Origin: Actinomycetes bacterium
GTDB lineage: Bacteria; Actinomycetota; Acidimicrobiia; Acidimicrobiales; Microtrichaceae
Assembly (NCBI GenBank): GCA_023423475.1
Contig: JAFAFN010000435.1
Location: 1 to 5,548 of the forward strand
Direction of reading: 5' to 3'
DNA: 5,548 bases
Shown here: positions 5,375 to 5,548 of the stretch, one piece after another
Numbering within the stretch: position 1 is the first letter of the stretch
Layout of the letters: each line of letters starts with the position of its first letter
Notes under the pieces: generated by a model
The model's input: only the letters and a program-made list of their open reading frames with translations
What the model was told of the DNA's origin: nothing
The model's database searches: none
Translations under genes and position numbers: made by a program

Positions 5375-5476
5375 GGTCAGCCTCCGGCAGTTGCCTGGTC
5401 AGCCTCCGGCAGTTGCCTGGTCAGCCTCCGGCAGTTGCCTGGTCAGCCTCCGGCAGTTGCCTGGTCAGCCTCCGGC
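5375..5476 (-). repeat. 22-bp tandem array (4 identical units plus partial) built from the 3' end of the sulfur-carrier gene
   Basis: Four identical 22-bp units begin at 5375, 5397, 5419 and 5441. A 14-base partial unit (5463-5476) lies mostly inside the sulfur-carrier gene. A diverged copy (5353-5374, 15 of 22 bases) extends the array to the left. On the minus strand each unit consists of AGGCAACT followed by GCCGGAGGCTGACC; in the gene's own reading frame GCC GGA GGC TGA is Ala-Gly-Gly-stop. Each unit also holds GGCA-N2-TGCC, a small inverted repeat. The array fills most of the gap between two convergent genes. Identity between units points to recent expansion by slippage or unequal exchange. 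There are no spacers, so it is not a CRISPR. Confidence 0.95.
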
Positions 5477-5548
5477 GACGGCCGGGATGATCGAGACGGT
5501 CTCGCCGTCGGGCACGGGCGTCGCGACGCCGTCGAGGTAGCGCACGTC
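5465..5548 (-). CDS. cysO: CysO/MoaD/ThiS-family sulfur carrier protein, C-terminal 27 residues only
   Basis: Known role: these small ubiquitin-fold proteins carry sulfur as a C-terminal thiocarboxylate after adenylation of a Gly-Gly end. CysO feeds cysteine synthesis with CysM and the protease Mec; MoaD feeds molybdopterin synthesis. Seen: the visible reading frame enters from the right edge as DVRYLDGVATPVPDG, continues ETVSIIPAVAGG and stops at TGA (5465-5467). As I remember it, the end of M. tuberculosis CysO is DVRF..GLATAIADGDSVTILPAVAGG, a close match, so CysO type is favoured over MoaD or ThiS. The family has about 90 residues, so roughly two thirds lie beyond the window, as would any cysM or mec partner. 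The stop codon and the codons for Ala-Gly-Gly belong to the first, partial unit of the 22-bp tandem array. The gene converges on the secreted-protein gene. Confidence 0.85.
   Translation of the reverse strand, partial: DVRYLDGVATPVPDGETVSIIPAVAGG

Noticed and set aside
5375..5476. CRISPR array
   Set aside because: Units are directly abutting with no spacers, are too short, and match the adjacent gene's 3' end.
5233..5490. An 85-codon plus-strand frame whose translation repeats ASGSCLVS
   Set aside because: The repetition comes from the 22-bp DNA array, read in shifting frames, and the frame overlaps the secreted protein and the sulfur carrier out of frame. There is no ribosome binding site.

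Overview
This is a very GC-rich window with near-complete GC preference at third codon positions. It most likely comes from a free-living actinobacterium, plausibly of the Acidimicrobiia (Ilumatobacter-like). That placement is an inference. It rests on an actinobacterial-type HemQ, a CysO-like sulfur carrier ending in VAGG, a secreted protein with a B-type (SdrD/Cna_B-like) domain and a C-terminal LRFTG, and several starts that look leaderless.

Layout, left to right. The 5' portion of hemQ (coproheme decarboxylase) runs leftward off the edge (1-398). Upstream of it on the same strand is a complete, divergent GroEL-family chaperonin (469-2079, minus) with no groES in view. A 125-bp divergent intergenic region with two inverted repeats separates it from a 480-residue FAD-dependent oxidoreductase (2205-3647, plus). 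That gene converges, with only 19 bp between, on a small acidic protein of unknown function (3667-4020, minus); a perfect 14-bp palindrome fills the gap. A second divergent region (4021-4151) leads to a secreted beta-rich protein (4152-5330, plus). This converges on the last 27 codons of a CysO/MoaD-type sulfur carrier (5465-5548, minus). No stretch longer than about 135 bp lacks a gene.

The genes do not form one obvious pathway. HemQ (haem), the sulfur carrier (cysteine or cofactor sulfur) and the chaperonin are housekeeping-type; the oxidoreductase and the secreted protein have no assigned substrate. I see no mobile element, RNA gene or CRISPR array, and no convincing new multigene system.

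The most unusual structure is a tandem array of four identical 22-bp units plus a partial fifth (5375-5476). The partial unit is itself the 3' end of the sulfur-carrier gene, so every unit carries a copy of the Ala-Gly-Gly-stop end. Because 22 is not a multiple of three, the array puts TGA in all three frames behind the gene. A weaker 23-bp duplication of the same kind covers the 3' end of the chaperonin gene. Other points worth attention are three minus-strand genes with a TANNNT-like hexamer 6-7 nt before ATG, a duplicated FGTEV motif in the small acidic protein, and a sortase-like LRFTG that is followed immediately by a stop codon.
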